Part shown: positions 61,675-64,000 of the stretch, piece after piece | Layout of the letters: every line of letters begins with the position of its first letter | Numbering within the stretch: the stretch's first letter is position 1 | NCBI GenBank assembly: GCA_017405945.1 | Contig: JAFQZL010000029.1 | Coordinates: 1 to 64,000 of the forward strand | From: Acidaminococcaceae bacterium | GTDB lineage: Bacteria > Bacillota > Negativicutes > Acidaminococcales > Acidaminococcaceae | Direction: 5' to 3' | DNA length: 64,000 nt | The notes under the pieces: generated by a model | Database searches by the model: none | Told to the model about the DNA's origin: nothing | Seen by the model: only the letters and a program-made list of their open reading frames with translations | Program-made: the position numbers and the translations under genes

Positions 61675-63333
61675 GTGGATATTAAAACAGTATTAACTGA
61701 CGCGATTATAAAAACTGCGAAAAATGCCATTGCTGCCGGCGTGGTAAAAGACGGAACGCTGCCGGAGGTGCAGCTGACGGTTCCACCGAAAAAGGAGTTC
61801 GGCGATTTCGCCAGCAATTTTGCCATGCAGTCTGCCAGAGCCTTACGTTGCAATCCCCGGGTGCTGGCCCAGTACATCGTGGAAAATCTGGACTGCCCCT
61901 ATGTGAAGAAAGCGGAAATTGCCGGACCCGGATTTATCAATTTTTATCTGAACCCGGACTGGGTGTACGACATGCTGGCCCGGATCGTGGAAGCAGGGGA
62001 GAATTACGGCAATCTGCCTAAAGCGTCTGATGAAAAGATCCAGCTGGAATATGTCAGCGCCAACCCTACCGGCCCGCTGCATGTGGGACACGGACGGGGC
62101 GCGGCGGTAGGCAGTGCTCTGGGCAATCTGCTGAAGGCGGCAGGGTATGACGTGGAGCAGGAATATTATATCAACGATGCCGGCAACCAGATGAACAACC
62201 TGGCCCGCTCTGTCAACGCCCGGTATCTGGAACTGCTGGGAAAAGAAATTGAATTCCCCGAGGACGGATACCACGGTCACGACATTATCGATACGGCGCA
62301 GCGTATCATCAACAAGTACGGCGACCGTTTCCTGCAGATGAAGGAAGCAGAACGGCTGGAAGAGTTCAAGACCATCGCCTATCAGGAAAAACTGGCGGCG
62401 CTGAAGGAAGATCTGGAACGTTTCAACGTTCGCTTTGATGTATGGTTCAGCGAAAAGACCCTGCACGAAGCAAATAAAATCAAAGAAGCCTGTGACACAC
62501 TGCTGGAAAAGGGTTACATGTATGAACAGGACGGGGCCCTGTGGCTGAAGTCTACCGCATTCGGCGACGACAAGGACCGGGTGGTAATCCGGGATAATGG
62601 CGTTCCTACTTACTTTGCGGCGGATATCGCTTACCATGCCAATAAATTCGGCCGGGGTTTTGACCGGGTCATCAATCTATGGGGCGCGGATCATCACGGG
62701 TACATTGCCCGGATGAAGGCGGCCATGCAGTGCATGGGTTATCAGCCGGAACAGCTGGAAATTTTGATTCTTCAGATGGTCCGTTTGCTGCGGGACGGGC
62801 AGGAAGTGAAAATGTCCAAGCGGACCGGCCAGAGTGTGACCCTGAACGAACTGATTGATGAAGTAGGAACAGACGCAGCCCGGTTCTTCTTTGTGATGCG
62901 TTCCATCGACAGCCAGCTGGACTTCGATCTGGACCTGGCTAAGAAAAAATCCAACGATAACCCCGTGTTCTATGTGCAGTATGCCCATGCCCGGATCTGC
63001 AGCATTATGCGGCAGGTGGCGGAAGCCGGTATCGAGGTGCAGGGGAAGGGTGATTACAAACTGTTGACGGAACCGGTGGAAGTGGACCTGATTAAAAAAC
63101 TGGGTGAATATCCGGAGATGCTGGCAACGGCGGCAAAGGAACGGGCGGTGCAACAGGTGGCCCACTATGTGTACGACCTGGCGGGACTGTTCCATTCCGC
63201 ATATAACCAGTGCCGCATTCTGGGCGTCAATGAGGATCTGCAGCAGGCGCGGCTGGCCATGGTCATTGCAGTGGGACATGTAGTACGGCATGCACTGTCC
63301 ATTTTGGGCGTATCCGCTCCGGAAAAAATGTAA
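61675..63333 (+). CDS. argS: Arginyl-tRNA synthetase
   Basis: This 552-residue class I synthetase charges tRNA-Arg (one of which, CCT, is in the window). The N-terminal domain leads to the HIGH motif as HVGHGRGA (ANPTGPLHVGHGRGAAVGS). The DIAYHANKF..GADHHGYI region, a KMSKR-type loop (VKMSKRTGQSVTL) and a helical anticodon-binding domain (AVQQVAHYVYDLAGLFHSAYNQCRI) follow. Start GTG at 61675 has GGAGG upstream. Confidence 0.95.
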   Translation: MDIKTVLTDAIIKTAKNAIAAGVVKDGTLPEVQLTVPPKKEFGDFASNFAMQSARALRCNPRVLAQYIVENLDCPYVKKAEIAGPGFINFYLNPDWVYDMLARIVEAGENYGNLPKASDEKIQLEYVSANPTGPLHVGHGRGAAVGSALGNLLKAAGYDVEQEYYINDAGNQMNNLARSVNARYLELLGKEIEFPEDGYHGHDIIDTAQRIINKYGDRFLQMKEAERLEEFKTIAYQEKLAALKEDLERFNVRFDVWFSEKTLHEANKIKEACDTLLEKGYMYEQDGALWLKSTAFGDDKDRVVIRDNGVPTYFAADIAYHANKFGRGFDRVINLWGADHHGYIARMKAAMQCMGYQPEQLEILILQMVRLLRDGQEVKMSKRTGQSVTLNELIDEVGTDAARFFFVMRSIDSQLDFDLDLAKKKSNDNPVFYVQYAHARICSIMRQVAEAGIEVQGKGDYKLLTEPVEVDLIKKLGEYPEMLATAAKERAVQQVAHYVYDLAGLFHSAYNQCRILGVNEDLQQARLAMVIAVGHVVRHALSILGVSAPEKM

Positions 63334-63390
63334 CATACTGCAGGAAATTCGTGCACATTTCACAGATTTTGCAAGCCTTAAAATTTTGAC

Positions 63391-63419
63391 TTGAGTTTCC
63401 CTGGTTTTATTTTTATAAT
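63391..63419 (+). promoter_or_regulatory. Promoter of pyrG
   Basis: TTGAGT (63391-63396) and TATAAT (63414-63419) with a 17-nt spacer, ~155 nt before the pyrG start. A long leader follows that contains GC-rich inverted segments. Confidence 0.6.
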
Positions 63420-63421
63420 AA

Positions 63422-64000
<579 letters not shown>

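Overview
The window looks like chromosome of a diderm Firmicute of the class Negativicutes, most likely a relative of Acidaminococcus/Phascolarctobacterium; this placement is inferred from gene content, not from a marker-gene search. Firmicute-style genes (the DUF1934-argS pair, NYN-LOTUS protein, DUF4127 and DUF1847 proteins, strong AGGAGG ribosome binding sites) sit beside outer-membrane genes (a TonB-dependent receptor and a classical autotransporter). An anaerobic life is suggested by class III ribonucleotide reductase and many Fe-S proteins. By eye the base composition is slightly above 50% GC, with AT-rich intergenic gaps and an AT-richer autotransporter passenger region.

Layout. 1-8 kb: an unassigned left edge, a LuxR-type regulator, guaA, glyA, an M20 peptidase, a QueG-like Fe-S protein and a UxaA-type dehydratase. 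8-11 kb: NYN-LOTUS, TIGR04076, double zinc-ribbon and half-size EamA proteins. 11-16 kb: a tight operon of circularly permuted ATP-grasp, alpha-E protein, transglutaminase and two M14/AstE-like proteins, the second of which has lost key catalytic residues. 16-27 kb: a PurF-like protein without the N-terminal cysteine, a TonB receptor, an NhaC antiporter, a HerA-like ATPase, and nrdG-nrdD behind a clear NrdR box. 27-38 kb: coaE, a U32-like protein, a repeat-rich autotransporter, DUF1847, an ArsR regulator, family 4 uracil-DNA glycosylase, a DUF296 protein, an amidase and several unknown genes. 38-44 kb: the purine cluster purE-purM-purN-purH(N-terminal half)-purD followed by an IMP dehydrogenase. 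44-59 kb: DUF4127, a polyphosphate module (ppx, an HD/Ppx-like protein, ppk1 and, further on, a CHAD protein), tRNA-Arg, adenine deaminase, MscS, DUF456 and a D-2-hydroxyacid dehydrogenase. 59-64 kb: a proline symporter, DUF1934-argS, and the start of pyrG, cut by the window edge.

How they work together. Purine supply dominates: glyA feeds glycine and one-carbon units, the pur cluster makes IMP, IMP dehydrogenase and GuaA make GMP, and adenine deaminase salvages adenine. Polyphosphate is made by Ppk1, hydrolysed by Ppx, and probably bound by the CHAD and HD/Ppx-like proteins. NrdDG make deoxynucleotides anaerobically under probable NrdR control.

The most unusual signal is non-coding. Two large nested inverted-repeat elements (17590-17847 and 23653-23865) share a 137-nt core and lie between convergent genes. 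Their sequences have diverged while several stems kept pairing through compensatory changes. The second candidate for an undescribed system is the 11-16 kb ligase/transglutaminase/M14 operon with its degenerate paralogue.
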